Source of the DNA: Tenacibaculum larymnensis
GTDB lineage: Bacteria > Bacteroidota > Bacteroidia > Flavobacteriales > Flavobacteriaceae
NCBI RefSeq assembly: GCF_028829235.1
Contig: NZ_JAIWJY010000012.1
Span: 1-64,000 of the forward strand
Length of the DNA: 64,000 nt
Direction of reading: 5' to 3'
Each line of letters begins with the position of its first letter. The stretch's first letter is position 1. This document shows positions 44,579 to 53,842 of the stretch, piece after piece. The notes under the pieces were generated by a model. That model was not told where the DNA came from, searched no databases, and was given only the letters and a program-made list of their open reading frames with translations. The translations under genes were made by a program, and so were the position numbers.

Positions 44579-45643
44579 TTAAATTTTATAAACTATGGCA
44601 TTAATATTCATGCCAGCACCTACTGATGCTAAAATAATAACATCTCCTTTTTTTACTTCTTGGTTTTCAATATTTCCTTTTAAAACTAAATCGAGTAGGG
44701 TAGGTACGGTTGCTACTGAACTATTTCCTAATTTGTGAATACTCATGGGCATTATACCTTCAGGAATTGGTTTTTTGTACAAACGATAAAAACGTTTAAT
44801 AATAGCTTCATCCATTTTTTCATTGGCTTGATGGATAAATATTTTTTTTACGTCATCAATGCTTACACCACTTTTATCTAAAGCAGTTTGCATTGCTTTA
44901 GGTACATTAGTTAAAGCAAACTCATAAATTTTTCGCCCGTGCATTTTAATGTAACGAACATCTTTGTCTTTACTCTTGTCATTTGAGTTGCCAAAAAATA
45001 AATAATAGGCTTCATCTTTAGTAAAAGTTTGCGAAGCATGGCTAAGAATACCACTATCGTTTTTGTCTGTAGCTTCCACGATACAAGCGCCAGCGCCATC
45101 ACTATAAATCATGGAGTCACGATCGTTCATATCTATAACCCTTGATAGTGTTTCACCTCCAATAACTAAACATTTCTTTGCAATGCCAGCCTTTATAAAA
45201 GCCTGTGCTTGAATAACACCTTCAATCCAACCAGGACAGCCAAATAGAATATCATATGCTACACAATTTGGGTTTTCAATTTGTAGTAAATGTTTTACAC
45301 GAGTTGCTAAACTTGGAAGAATGTCACTTTGAATAGCGTCTTTTTTTACATCTCCAAAATTATGAGCAAAAATGATATAATCTAATTCTTCTGGATTAAT
45401 ATTAGCATCTTCAATTGCCTTTTTTGCCGCAAAAAAACCAAGATCTGAAGCTTTATATTCTGGTTTAGCGTATCGACGCTCTTCAATACCCGTTATCGAT
45501 TTAAACTTTTCAATAATCACAGGGTTAGAATTGTCAAAGGAAGTTCCATCAGCATTTAAAAAGAAACTGTCATTAAACTTACTATTTTCTTTTTTTATTG
45601 AAGGAATAAAGGCTCCTGTTCCTGTAATTACAGATAATTTCAT
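44579..45643 (-). CDS. 3-oxoacyl-ACP synthase III family protein (FabH-like)
   Basis: Decarboxylating condensing enzyme of the KAS III group. The Cys-His-Asn triad is visible: Cys in AYDILFGCPGWIEGVIQAQ, His in KIFIHQANEKMDEAII, and Asn in HKLGNSSVATVPTLL. The 354 residues are slightly longer than E. coli FabH, with an insert near residues 210-230 (SNDKSKDKD). It sits between cdd and guaA on the minus strand. Not necessarily the fatty-acid initiation FabH; such paralogues can take other acyl donors. The main fabH is not in this window. Confidence 0.88.
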   Translation of the reverse strand: MKLSVITGTGAFIPSIKKENSKFNDSFFLNADGTSFDNSNPVIIEKFKSITGIEERRYAKPEYKASDLGFFAAKKAIEDANINPEELDYIIFAHNFGDVKKDAIQSDILPSLATRVKHLLQIENPNCVAYDILFGCPGWIEGVIQAQAFIKAGIAKKCLVIGGETLSRVIDMNDRDSMIYSDGAGACIVEATDKNDSGILSHASQTFTKDEAYYLFFGNSNDKSKDKDVRYIKMHGRKIYEFALTNVPKAMQTALDKSGVSIDDVKKIFIHQANEKMDEAIIKRFYRLYKKPIPEGIMPMSIHKLGNSSVATVPTLLDLVLKGNIENQEVKKGDVIILASVGAGMNINAIVYKI

Positions 45644-45816
45644 TCGAGATACTAATTTTTAAATGTTGAGTAGTTACAAATAAAGCATTTTTATTGACGA
45701 TAACCACTTTATATACAGTCAATTTTTTAGAATTATGATATTCTTAAAAAATGAAGTGTGTTTTGTTTTTTTATAAAAAACAAATAGGCTTTTTTAAGAT
45801 TTTAATGCTATAGGTG
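45644..45816. other. Intergenic region between cdd and the FabH-like gene
   Basis: 173 AT-rich bases. I see no tRNA, no clear inverted repeat with a T-run, and no complete promoter; a weak box (TTTATTTG on the minus strand) departs from TAnnTTTG at one base. Confidence 0.4.
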
Positions 45817-46299
45817 TTATAAATAGGAGCTATCAAAAGAAAAAGGCAGTAAAGATAGTAACGACTCAGTTTTCACAATTTTACCAACTTCTCCCATAAA
45901 AATAATCTCTATAGGTTGTTGTTGATTTATTTCATATTCTGATAATGTTTGACGGCATGCACCGCAAGGCCCAACAGGTTTATCTACTGTTGAGTTTTCA
46001 GAGGCTGCAGTTATAGCTATTTTTTCGACCTTCATATCAGGAAATTCAGAACCAGCTTTCCAAATAGCAACACGTTCTGCACACATACCAGAAGGGTATG
46101 CAGCACTCTCTTGATTATTACCTAAAACAATTTCACCATTATCAAGTAATATAGCAGCACCAACATTAAACTTTGAATAAGGGGCATAAGCTTTCTGTCT
46201 TGCTTCAACAGCTTTTTCCATTAAAAAGGCATCTTCGGTTGATAATTGTGAAATATTATCAAATAAAGTAGCAGTAGTGGTTACATCAATTTTTTCCAT
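45817..46299 (-). CDS. cdd: Cytidine deaminase
   Basis: Zinc-dependent deamination of cytidine and deoxycytidine in pyrimidine salvage. Zinc and catalytic residues: CAERVAIW (Cys-Ala-Glu) and PCGACRQTLSEY (two Cys). KAYAPYSKFNVGAAIL and GNNQESAAYPSGMCAE bind substrate. I choose ATG 46299 (160 residues); an in-frame ATG at 46317 would put the start inside the porV terminator. Downstream of porV on the same strand, as is common in flavobacteria. Confidence 0.94.
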   Translation of the reverse strand: MEKIDVTTTATLFDNISQLSTEDAFLMEKAVEARQKAYAPYSKFNVGAAILLDNGEIVLGNNQESAAYPSGMCAERVAIWKAGSEFPDMKVEKIAITAASENSTVDKPVGPCGACRQTLSEYEINQQQPIEIIFMGEVGKIVKTESLLSLLPFSFDSSYL

Positions 46300-46315
46300 C
46301 GTAAATAAATTAGTC

Positions 46316-46342
46316 AAAAAAAGCAGTCGGTGAGACTGCTTT
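46316..46342 (-). terminator. Terminator of porV
   Basis: Stem AAAGCAGTC/GACTGCTTT (46320-46328 and 46334-46342) with loop GGTGA. On the minus strand it is followed by seven Ts, 39 bases after the porV stop. Confidence 0.78.
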
Positions 46343-46380
46343 TGTATTCTGATACGAATTTATAAAAAAAATACTGTTTT

Positions 46381-47475
46381 TTAATAAACTTCATACAGTT
46401 CTCCTAAATCAAAAGATAAAGAAAAACGTAAAGTATTTTCTAAAGGATTATTAACTGCTGCTGTGTTTACTAAATATGATAAATCTAGAGTAAAAGCTCT
46501 TGCAGTAAACCCGGTACCTAAAGTAAAGTACTGGCGTTGTCCTTTTTCTTCACTCTCATGAAAATAACCAGCTCTAAGAGCAAAGGCGTTGTTGTATAAA
46601 TATTCAGCTCCTAAAGCCCAAGTAGTTTCTTGTAATTCTTCACTAAAGCTTCTGTCTCCTAAAGAAGTAAACATTCCTTCAAACCAACCTCTTTCAGAGT
46701 TAGGGCTTGATGGGACTAATAATTTTGTGAACTCTAAGTTAAGCCCTAAAATATTTTTGTCATCAAAAATGAAGTCAAAACCACCACCAACTTTAGCGTT
46801 TGTAGGAATAAAGTTAGGAACACCAGGGCTGTATTCAACTTTTGGACCTATGTTAGATATGTTAAAACCTAACCTGTAGCGTCCGTTAAAGCTTCCATAG
46901 TTATCTTCTTTAGATTGATAATAACCAGAAACATCAACAGCAAAAGAATTAACGGCATCTAAATTAGAGTCGTTACTTCTTATTTTGTAGTTTGAATGGA
47001 TGTACTTTAAACCAATTCCCATAGAAAAAGTTTCACTTAGCTTTAATGAATAAATTCCTGTGATAGCTAATTCATTAGGATTTTCTATCCCATTAGAAGT
47101 ACCACTGTCATTTGTTAAAGCTACTTCTCCAAGAGAAAAATACTTTAAATCAACTCCCCAAGCTGATTTTTCGCTATACCTATTAACATAAGAACCTCCA
47201 CCAACAAAAATATCATCAGTTAAGTTTCTAAGCCAAGGAGTATAATTAAGTCCTATGCTTATTTTGTTTTGATTAAATGCAGTTTTTGCAGGGTTATGAA
47301 AGATAGAAAAGGCATCTGAAGATGTTGCAACTCCAATATCCCCCATACCACCAGCACGAGCATCAGGTGTAATCAATAAAAAAGGCATTGCCGTTGTATT
47401 TATTGATGTTTGGGCTTGCGCTTTATTTTGAAGGGTAAAGCACACAAAAAATAATACGATTGATAATTTTTTCAT
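46381..47475 (-). CDS. porV: Type IX secretion system outer-membrane protein PorV
   Basis: PorV (LptO) is a FadL-like beta-barrel that carries type IX cargo from the translocon to the PorU attachment complex. Signal peptide MKKLSIVLFFVCFTLQNKAQ; the hallmark AMPFLLITPDARAGGMGDIG near residue 30; SDAFSIFHNPAKTAF; then alternating beta-strand segments to a C-terminal aromatic end (LRFSLSFDLGELYEVY). 364 residues, usual length. It is divergent from gldJ. In Flavobacterium johnsoniae, as I recall, porU lies between these two genes; here there are only 374 non-coding bases. Confidence 0.93.
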   Translation of the reverse strand: MKKLSIVLFFVCFTLQNKAQAQTSINTTAMPFLLITPDARAGGMGDIGVATSSDAFSIFHNPAKTAFNQNKISIGLNYTPWLRNLTDDIFVGGGSYVNRYSEKSAWGVDLKYFSLGEVALTNDSGTSNGIENPNELAITGIYSLKLSETFSMGIGLKYIHSNYKIRSNDSNLDAVNSFAVDVSGYYQSKEDNYGSFNGRYRLGFNISNIGPKVEYSPGVPNFIPTNAKVGGGFDFIFDDKNILGLNLEFTKLLVPSSPNSERGWFEGMFTSLGDRSFSEELQETTWALGAEYLYNNAFALRAGYFHESEEKGQRQYFTLGTGFTARAFTLDLSYLVNTAAVNNPLENTLRFSLSFDLGELYEVY

Positions 47476-47498
47476 GTAAAATTTGATTAATTGTTTAG

Positions 47499-47531
47499 CA
47501 AATATATAATTTTTCTTGGGGGAGTATACAA
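47499..47531 (-). promoter_or_regulatory. Promoter of porV
   Basis: On the minus strand TTG (47531-47529), 22 bases, then TATATTTG (47506-47499). Full match to the Bacteroidota consensus; the porV ATG is 24 bases beyond the -7 box. Confidence 0.65.
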
Positions 47532-47849
47532 CTAATAACTTTTTTTGGACTTCTTGTAATACTTAGCTTAAAAGTTTATTTATTAGTTTAATAACGTAAC
47601 GTGATTACTAACATAATATTATATGTGTTGTTAGATTTAAGAGAAAAATTATTTTTTACCGTTAAAAATATTAAACTTTAACAGCCTATATTTTAATCTT
47701 TTTCTTAGATTCGTAATACTAAAGTATAAAAACTGTCGTTTGTAATCTTGCATAGACAAGGTTACTAAATGTGAATTTATAGATAAATTAGTTGTAAGAA
47801 ATTAGAAATATTGTAAATTGCGACACCCTTAAAAAACAGTTAAAAATAC
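47532..47849. other. Intergenic region between porV and gldJ
   Basis: 318 AT-rich bases without an open frame of note on either strand and without recognisable porU fragments. A near-match -7 element TAATCTTG occurs at 47743-47750 for gldJ, with one mismatch and no -33 TTG. The gldJ leader would then be about 90 bases. Confidence 0.45.
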
Positions 47850-49550
47850 ATGAAAAGTACGTTGAAATTATTTAGTTTATTAGCGATCACTGGTTTATTA
47901 ATTACTTCTTGTAAGAGTAATGGAGCTAGATCGGGTAAGTCTTCATTAACTGGTTGGAACTTTAATGATCCTAATTATGGAGGTTATTTGAAGGGAGAGT
48001 ACAAAGAAGGTAAAAATGTGCCGCCAGGGATGGTTCATATTGAAGGAGGTACCTTTACTATGGGATTAGTTCAAGATGATGTTATGTTTGATTGGAATAC
48101 AACTCCTCAAAAAATGCACGTTCGTACTTTCTATATGGATGAAACAGAGGTGACTAATGCAGAATATGGGTTGTTTATGCAATACACTAAAGATGTATTC
48201 CCTCCTGAAGATCCGCAGTTTAAAGATATTTATCCATCAATATTACCAGATACATTAGTATGGAGAAAAGGTTTAGGTAATACAAACTTATTATCTGAAA
48301 GTTATTTAAGACATCCTTCGTATGCAGAATATCCTGTTGTTGGGGTTAGCTGGATACAAGCCAATAAATATTGTAAGTGGCGTACTAATGCTGTTAACTT
48401 AAAGATATTAATGGATAAAGGAGTTATAAAAAACATCTTTAAGGAAGATTCAATAAGCTTTAAAGGAGAAAATAACTTTGACACAGATACATATTTAACA
48501 GACCCTTATGCCATTTTTGATGGAGATTCTACAATCTATAAAAAAGGTATCCCAGTACCAAGATCTAAAGGAGAACCTAAACCAGAAAAAGGAGCTTTTA
48601 CGGGAAGACAAGTAACTTCTTCTGATGGTATATTATCTCAGAAATTTAGATTACCAACAGAGGTAGAGTGGGAATATGCAGCAAAGTCTATTTTTGAAAA
48701 CCGTGAGTATAATAATATTAGAGGTAGAAAGAAGTATGCTTGGAGTGGAAAATATACTCGTGATAGAGATAAAAGAAGAAGAGGAGATCAGTTAGCTAAC
48801 TTTAAACAAGGTAAAGGAGACTATAGTGGTATTGCTGGTTGGAGTAGTGATGGATCAGATATTCCTAACGCTGTTAAAAGTTATCCTCCTAATGCCTTTG
48901 GTTTATATGATATGTCTGGTAACGTATCTGAATGGGTACAAGATGTATATCGACCAATTATTGATTCAGAAGCAAATGATTTCAACTACTTTAGAGGTAA
49001 TATTTTTACTAAAAAATTAATTAATGAAGATGGTAAAGTTGTTATTGTTGGTGATGGAGAAGTAGAATATGATACTCTAGAAAACGGTAGAATTGTACCT
49101 AAAGATTTACCTGGAAGTGTTAAGTATATTCCAATTACTAAAGAAGATACTTACATGAGAAGAAACTATAACTTAGCTAATAACTCTAGTTTAGGTGATG
49201 GAGACCAAGCTTCTTCTAAGTTCTACGGATTAGATAAAGATCAATTAGACCGTACTACAAGAATGTATAATTCTCCACAAAAGCCAGAAGCAGAAGTAGA
49301 TACTTTAGGAAACGTTGTAAACAACTATAAGTATGACGATAAGAGAAGAACTACATTAATAAGTGATAAATCTAGAGTTTATAAAGGTGGTTCTTGGGCT
49401 GATAGAGAATATTGGTTAGATCCAGCACAAAGAAGATATTTCCCAGAATATATGGCAACGAACTATATAGGGTTTAGATGTGCTACTGATAAAATGGGAC
49501 CAATGGTTTTAAACAAAAGAAAAACCGCTACACCAGATAAAGTGAAATAA
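47850..49550 (+). CDS. gldJ: Gliding motility lipoprotein GldJ
   Basis: Outer-membrane-associated lipoprotein required for gliding and for stability of the GldK ring in the type IX secretion system. Lipobox with Cys21 (LLITSC). The protein has the formylglycine-generating-enzyme/sulfatase-modifying fold also seen in GldK: MVHIEGGTFTMG near residue 56, FYMDETEVTNAEYGLFMQYT, FRLPTEVEWEYAAKS near residue 268, FGLYDMSGNVSEWVQDVY near residue 350, and YKGGSWADREYWLDPAQRRY to GFRCATD at the end. 566 residues. murF follows after a terminator. Confidence 0.95.
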   Translation: MKSTLKLFSLLAITGLLITSCKSNGARSGKSSLTGWNFNDPNYGGYLKGEYKEGKNVPPGMVHIEGGTFTMGLVQDDVMFDWNTTPQKMHVRTFYMDETEVTNAEYGLFMQYTKDVFPPEDPQFKDIYPSILPDTLVWRKGLGNTNLLSESYLRHPSYAEYPVVGVSWIQANKYCKWRTNAVNLKILMDKGVIKNIFKEDSISFKGENNFDTDTYLTDPYAIFDGDSTIYKKGIPVPRSKGEPKPEKGAFTGRQVTSSDGILSQKFRLPTEVEWEYAAKSIFENREYNNIRGRKKYAWSGKYTRDRDKRRRGDQLANFKQGKGDYSGIAGWSSDGSDIPNAVKSYPPNAFGLYDMSGNVSEWVQDVYRPIIDSEANDFNYFRGNIFTKKLINEDGKVVIVGDGEVEYDTLENGRIVPKDLPGSVKYIPITKEDTYMRRNYNLANNSSLGDGDQASSKFYGLDKDQLDRTTRMYNSPQKPEAEVDTLGNVVNNYKYDDKRRTTLISDKSRVYKGGSWADREYWLDPAQRRYFPEYMATNYIGFRCATDKMGPMVLNKRKTATPDKVK

Positions 49551-49574
49551 TATTTGAACCTAAAATTATATAAG

Positions 49575-49604
49575 AACCTCATTGAATCTCAATGAGGTTT
49601 TTTT
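49575..49604 (+). terminator. Terminator of gldJ
   Basis: Stem AACCTCATTGA (49575-49585), loop ATC, TCAATGAGGTT (49589-49599), followed by T-rich sequence on the plus strand. The murF ATG at 49616 lies directly behind it. Confidence 0.85.
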
Positions 49605-49615
49605 ATTTTTACAAT

Positions 49616-50869
49616 ATGAAGATAGAAGATTTATACAAGCTGTATATCACTCATGGTTTAGTAGATACAGATACTAGAAATATTAGAAAAAACACACTTT
49701 TTTTTGCTTTAAAAGGAGAAAACTTTAATGGAAATAAGTTTGCTGAAGAAGCGATTAATAAAGGAGCTAGTTATGCAATAATTGATGAAGTTGAGTATAA
49801 AACTTCAGAAAAACTAATTTTGGTTAAAGATGTTCTAGAAACACTTCAAGAACTAGCAAATTATCATAGAAATCAATTGAGTGCTCCTATAATTGCTTTA
49901 ACAGGAAGTAATGGAAAAACAACTACAAAAGAACTAATAAATGCAGTTCTTTCAACAAAGTATAAAACAACAGCTACTTTAGGTAATTTAAACAATCATA
50001 TTGGTGTACCATTAACCTTATTGTCAATGAATAAAAATACAGAGATAGGTATTGTTGAAATGGGAGCCAATCATGCAAAAGAAATTGATTTTTTATCAAG
50101 AATTGCTAATCCTGATTATGGTTATATAACAAATTTTGGGAGTGCACATTTAGAAGGGTTTGGTTCTTTAGAAGGTGTGGTAAAAGCTAAATCTGAATTG
50201 TATGATTTTTTAAGAACTCATAATAAAAAAGTTTTTGTCAATCCTACAGATGAAAAGCAATTGGAAAGAACAGAAGGTACAGAGGTAATTGCTTTTGAAG
50301 AAAGCATAAAATTTATAGAAGCAAATCCGTTTGTAAGGTTATCTTATAAAGATACTGATGTTTCAAGTAATTTAATAGGAGCATATAATTTTGCTAATAT
50401 ATCAGCAGCAATAACTATAGGAAACTACTTTAACGTATCATTAGAGCAAATAAAAAAAGCTATAGAGAACTATGTTCCGTCTAATAATAGGTCTCAAGTA
50501 ATAAATACTGATACTAATAAAGTAATTCTAGATGCATATAATGCTAACCCTACAAGTATGAAAGCTGCTTTAGAAAGTTTTAGTAAACTACATGGTAATA
50601 ATAAAACAATAATTTTAGGAGATATGTTTGAGCTTGGAGAGTATAGTTCAAAAGAGCACCAGAACATAGCAGATATGATTGAAAAACTAGATTTAAAAAA
50701 AGCTTTTCTTATAGGGGATAATTTTTATGAGACAATTACCGAGTGTAAAAAGTTTAAGAACTTTTATGAGTTTGAGGATTATATAAAGAATAACCCAATA
50801 GAAAATAGTACAATTTTAGTTAAGGGGTCAAGAGGGATGGCTCTTGAAAGAATTGTAGAGTCTTTTTAA
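49616..50869 (+). CDS. murF: UDP-N-acetylmuramoyl-tripeptide--D-alanyl-D-alanine ligase
   Basis: Adds D-Ala-D-Ala to the peptidoglycan precursor. Mur ligase motifs: FALKGENFNGNKF in the N-domain, the P-loop ALTGSNGKTTTKELINAVL near residue 98, EMGANHAKEID, TNFGSAHLEGFGS, and DAYNANPTSMKAALE in the C-domain. I start at ATG 49616 (MKIEDLYKLY, 417 residues); the in-frame ATG at 49592 overlaps the gldJ terminator. Next to gldJ, as in other flavobacteria. Convergent with the downstream gene, overlapping by 4 bases. Confidence 0.95.
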   Translation: MKIEDLYKLYITHGLVDTDTRNIRKNTLFFALKGENFNGNKFAEEAINKGASYAIIDEVEYKTSEKLILVKDVLETLQELANYHRNQLSAPIIALTGSNGKTTTKELINAVLSTKYKTTATLGNLNNHIGVPLTLLSMNKNTEIGIVEMGANHAKEIDFLSRIANPDYGYITNFGSAHLEGFGSLEGVVKAKSELYDFLRTHNKKVFVNPTDEKQLERTEGTEVIAFEESIKFIEANPFVRLSYKDTDVSSNLIGAYNFANISAAITIGNYFNVSLEQIKKAIENYVPSNNRSQVINTDTNKVILDAYNANPTSMKAALESFSKLHGNNKTIILGDMFELGEYSSKEHQNIADMIEKLDLKKAFLIGDNFYETITECKKFKNFYEFEDYIKNNPIENSTILVKGSRGMALERIVESF

Positions 50870-51717
50870 AATGAATGATTTCGATGAAAGTCAACTAAAT
50901 TATCAATTGGGCGTTGAATAACATCTGTAACGATTAAGTTATTTTTTAAAGCAACTTTTTCTAATATATCCTGAAAGTAATAAGCTATTGATCCGATAAA
51001 GTAAATTGGGGTATGTTTGTCTTTTTCAAACGGAAGAATACGATACTTAAAAAATTCTTGAACCCCTTTTTTAATCATTTTTCTGATATACTTTTCATCT
51101 TTATATTCTAGCATAAATTTAGCAAAAGAAGCCAAGTACATATTTGGGTAAGGCCTTCTATAAAGATTCATTTTTACGGTATCTGTATCAAGTTCGAAAG
51201 AAGTTTTGAAAGCCGAAGCAATTTTTTTAGGCATTTTATCGTAATAGAAATCACGTAATAATTGTTTGCCAAAATAATTTCCACTAGCTTCATCCATAAT
51301 AGTATAACCTAATGAAGGAGCTGTAGTAGTTATGTTTTTGCCATCGTAATAACAACTATTTGATCCAGTTCCTAAAATGCAAACAATTCCAGGTTTGTCA
51401 CCTGTACTAGCATAAACAGCGGCTAAAGTATCTTCTGAAACAAATACTGTAGCTTTTTTGAAAATGAATTTTAGAACATCTTGTAAACTTTTAGCAGCTT
51501 TAGGGCTTCCACAACCAGCTCCATAAAAATGAATCTGTAAAGTATCGTTTTGTACTTTTAATAGGTCAACAGCATTACTGATTGTATTAAGCATTTCATC
51601 CTCTGTAAGAACCGATGGATTTAAGCCAAGAGTAGTTGTTCTAAAAACTTCTTTTTTAGTATTGTCAAGAGCTATCCAATCAGCTTTAGTAGAACCACCA
51701 TCGGCAATTAAAATCAT
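50866..51717 (-). CDS. BadF/BadG-family ATPase, N-acetylglucosamine kinase-like
   Basis: Probable sugar kinase of the ASKHA fold, in the group of human NAGK-like proteins. Phosphate-1 loop LIADGGSTKADWIALD at residues 3-18, GLNPSVLTEDEM, VCILGTGSNSCYYDGK, and DEASGNYFGKQLLRD. 283 residues, complete. Its closeness to murF and anmK-type recycling enzymes elsewhere in the window fits a role in amino-sugar salvage, but the substrate is not proved. Confidence 0.83.
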   Translation of the reverse strand: MILIADGGSTKADWIALDNTKKEVFRTTTLGLNPSVLTEDEMLNTISNAVDLLKVQNDTLQIHFYGAGCGSPKAAKSLQDVLKFIFKKATVFVSEDTLAAVYASTGDKPGIVCILGTGSNSCYYDGKNITTTAPSLGYTIMDEASGNYFGKQLLRDFYYDKMPKKIASAFKTSFELDTDTVKMNLYRRPYPNMYLASFAKFMLEYKDEKYIRKMIKKGVQEFFKYRILPFEKDKHTPIYFIGSIAYYFQDILEKVALKNNLIVTDVIQRPIDNLVDFHRNHSF

Positions 51718-51879
51718 ATGTAGTTATTAATTAATTTAAATGCAATTAGATAAGTTTTGCGTTCCGTATCGTTATATAATTCATTCTTTGTAGAATACAA
51801 GAAAAATCTTATTATAGTATTAGTATCGTTAAAACAATTCTTAAAAGCTTGAGTAATTATTTTTTTCAAACGTTAGAAC
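51718..51879. other. Intergenic region upstream of the BadF-type kinase gene
   Basis: 162 AT-rich bases between two minus-strand genes. I see no convincing promoter, hairpin or small gene. Confidence 0.35.
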
Positions 51880-53784
51880 TTAATTTTTAGCGGCATTGTC
51901 TAACTTTTCGTAAACTGAATTATTTGATTTATACTCAGGAACGATTTCTTTTATTAGTTGAACCGTTTGATAATTGTTGTGATTTTTGTTTGATAAACAA
52001 AGTTCTTTAATTTTTGTTTCAACAATGGTATAATCGATTAATTGATTCTTTGCTATCATAATCTTTTCATGATATGTGGGGCTAGTATTTTCACCATCAG
52101 CTAAGAGTTCTTCATACAGCTTTTCTCCAGGTCGTAAACCGGTAATTTTTATATCTATATCATCAGGAAAGTTTAAGCCTGATAAATGAATCATTCTTTT
52201 AGCAATATCATATATCTTTACAGATTTCCCCATGTCAAAAATATAAATCTCACCACCATTTCCCATTGTTCCAGCTTCTAAAACTAATCTACAGGCTTCA
52301 GGGATAGTCATAAAATACCGGGTAATGTCTTTATGAGTAACAGTTAATGGCCCTCCATTTTCTATTTGACGTTTAAAAAGAGGTATAACCGATCCATTAG
52401 AACCTAATACGTTACCAAAACGAGTAGTTGTAAATTTTGTTGTATGGTTATCAGAGTTACTTAAACAGCTTATATACATTTCAGCAACACGTTTTGTAGC
52501 TCCCATAACATTTGTCGGGTTTACAGCTTTATCGGTAGAAACCATTACAAAACGATCAACATTGTATTTTGTTGATAAATCGGCAATGTTTTTTGTTCCC
52601 CCGATATTTATTTTTACAGCTTCATAAGGACTCATTTCCATTAAAGGAACGTGCTTATAAGCAGCTGCATGAAATACTTTTTGAGGTTTAAACTCTTCAA
52701 ATATCTCGTTCATTCTTTTTTTATCTCTTACGTCAGCAACTATAGAAGTGAAATTTTTACGCCCTTTTTGAATTAGTTCTTGTTGAAGATCATAGAGAGG
52801 AGATTCAGCTTGATCTATTAGTACTAAATGTTTGTGATTATAAATACTTAATTGACGAGAAATTTCAGAGCCAATTGAACCAGCAGCACCTGTGACTAAA
52901 ATAATTTTATTGTTGACTTCTCTTTTAACAATAGGGTTGTCAATAGAAATAGGTTTTCTATCTAGTAAATCCTCAATTTTAATTTGTTTAATTTGATTCG
53001 CTTCTAAATCACCATCAATCCATTTTGATAATGGAGGAACAATTTTTACGTCAACACTTAAAGCTAATAAGTTATCAGTAAGGTATAATAGTTTTTCTGA
53101 TTTAATATTTTGAATAGAAATAATTACTTCGTCAATTTTTTTTTCTTTAACAAAGTTCTTGTCTATTCTTTTTCCATCGTAAATCTTAATTCGATCTAAC
53201 TTTTTGCCTACCTTTTTGTGGTCATCATCAATGAAGCCTACAACTTCATACTTGTTTTTTGTGTCTCTATTTAAAGCACCATAAGTAATCAAGCCAGAGT
53301 CTCCAGCACCATATATTAAAACATTCGTAATAGACTTAAGTTCTGTAGAAACAATTTCATAAAAAGCCTTAAAAATAAAACGACTAATTACTAGAACAAG
53401 TACAGAAATCAAATAATGAATAATAATTATTGATTTAGGAATTGTAAAATTAGGAAATATATTTAAAGCACTGTTAAATAAAACAATACATGTAGTAATA
53501 AATGAAAGTAAAGTAACACCTACAAATACATTAAAAGCATCTCTTGTTCCTGTGTGTCTAACTATACCTTTATATGAACCAACAATTAGAAAGCTAATAA
53601 GGGCTATAGTAGCTATAAATGGAAGTTGTTTGTATAAGTTGTTAACATCAAAGTTTAAACTAGCATTGAAACGGACAGTGTAGGCTAAAATGAATGATAT
53701 ACAAACTAAGACGATATCTATAATTAAAACAAGCCATCTTGAAGCGTACTTATCAAAAGCTTTTAAAAACAAACCTCTAATCAT
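51880..53784 (-). CDS. UDP-GlcNAc 4,6-dehydratase, membrane type (PglF/WbpM/CapD-like)
   Basis: Likely makes UDP-4-keto-6-deoxy-GlcNAc, the first step toward diacetylbacillosamine or FucNAc/QuiNAc. N-terminal four-helix membrane region (about residues 12-130), a CoA-binding-like Rossmann domain (NVLIYGAGDSGLITYGAL), then the catalytic SDR domain: ILVTGAAGSIGSEISRQLS near residue 295, FHAAAYKHVPLME, and STDKAVNPTNVMGATKR, where Met replaces the usual SDR Tyr, as in PglF. 634 residues. It lies 11 kb from the pglCDE-like genes but is the obvious partner of that branch. Confidence 0.92.
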   Translation of the reverse strand: MIRGLFLKAFDKYASRWLVLIIDIVLVCISFILAYTVRFNASLNFDVNNLYKQLPFIATIALISFLIVGSYKGIVRHTGTRDAFNVFVGVTLLSFITTCIVLFNSALNIFPNFTIPKSIIIIHYLISVLVLVISRFIFKAFYEIVSTELKSITNVLIYGAGDSGLITYGALNRDTKNKYEVVGFIDDDHKKVGKKLDRIKIYDGKRIDKNFVKEKKIDEVIISIQNIKSEKLLYLTDNLLALSVDVKIVPPLSKWIDGDLEANQIKQIKIEDLLDRKPISIDNPIVKREVNNKIILVTGAAGSIGSEISRQLSIYNHKHLVLIDQAESPLYDLQQELIQKGRKNFTSIVADVRDKKRMNEIFEEFKPQKVFHAAAYKHVPLMEMSPYEAVKINIGGTKNIADLSTKYNVDRFVMVSTDKAVNPTNVMGATKRVAEMYISCLSNSDNHTTKFTTTRFGNVLGSNGSVIPLFKRQIENGGPLTVTHKDITRYFMTIPEACRLVLEAGTMGNGGEIYIFDMGKSVKIYDIAKRMIHLSGLNFPDDIDIKITGLRPGEKLYEELLADGENTSPTYHEKIMIAKNQLIDYTIVETKIKELCLSNKNHNNYQTVQLIKEIVPEYKSNNSVYEKLDNAAKN

Positions 53785-53842
53785 TGATGATTTTTGTTAG
53801 TAAGTAAAATTACGAAATATATAATAAAAACTTAAAAAAATG

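Noticed and set aside
47476-47849. Decayed porU between porV and gldJ
   Set aside because: The gap is too short and I find no stretch resembling a C25 peptidase; it reads as ordinary non-coding sequence.
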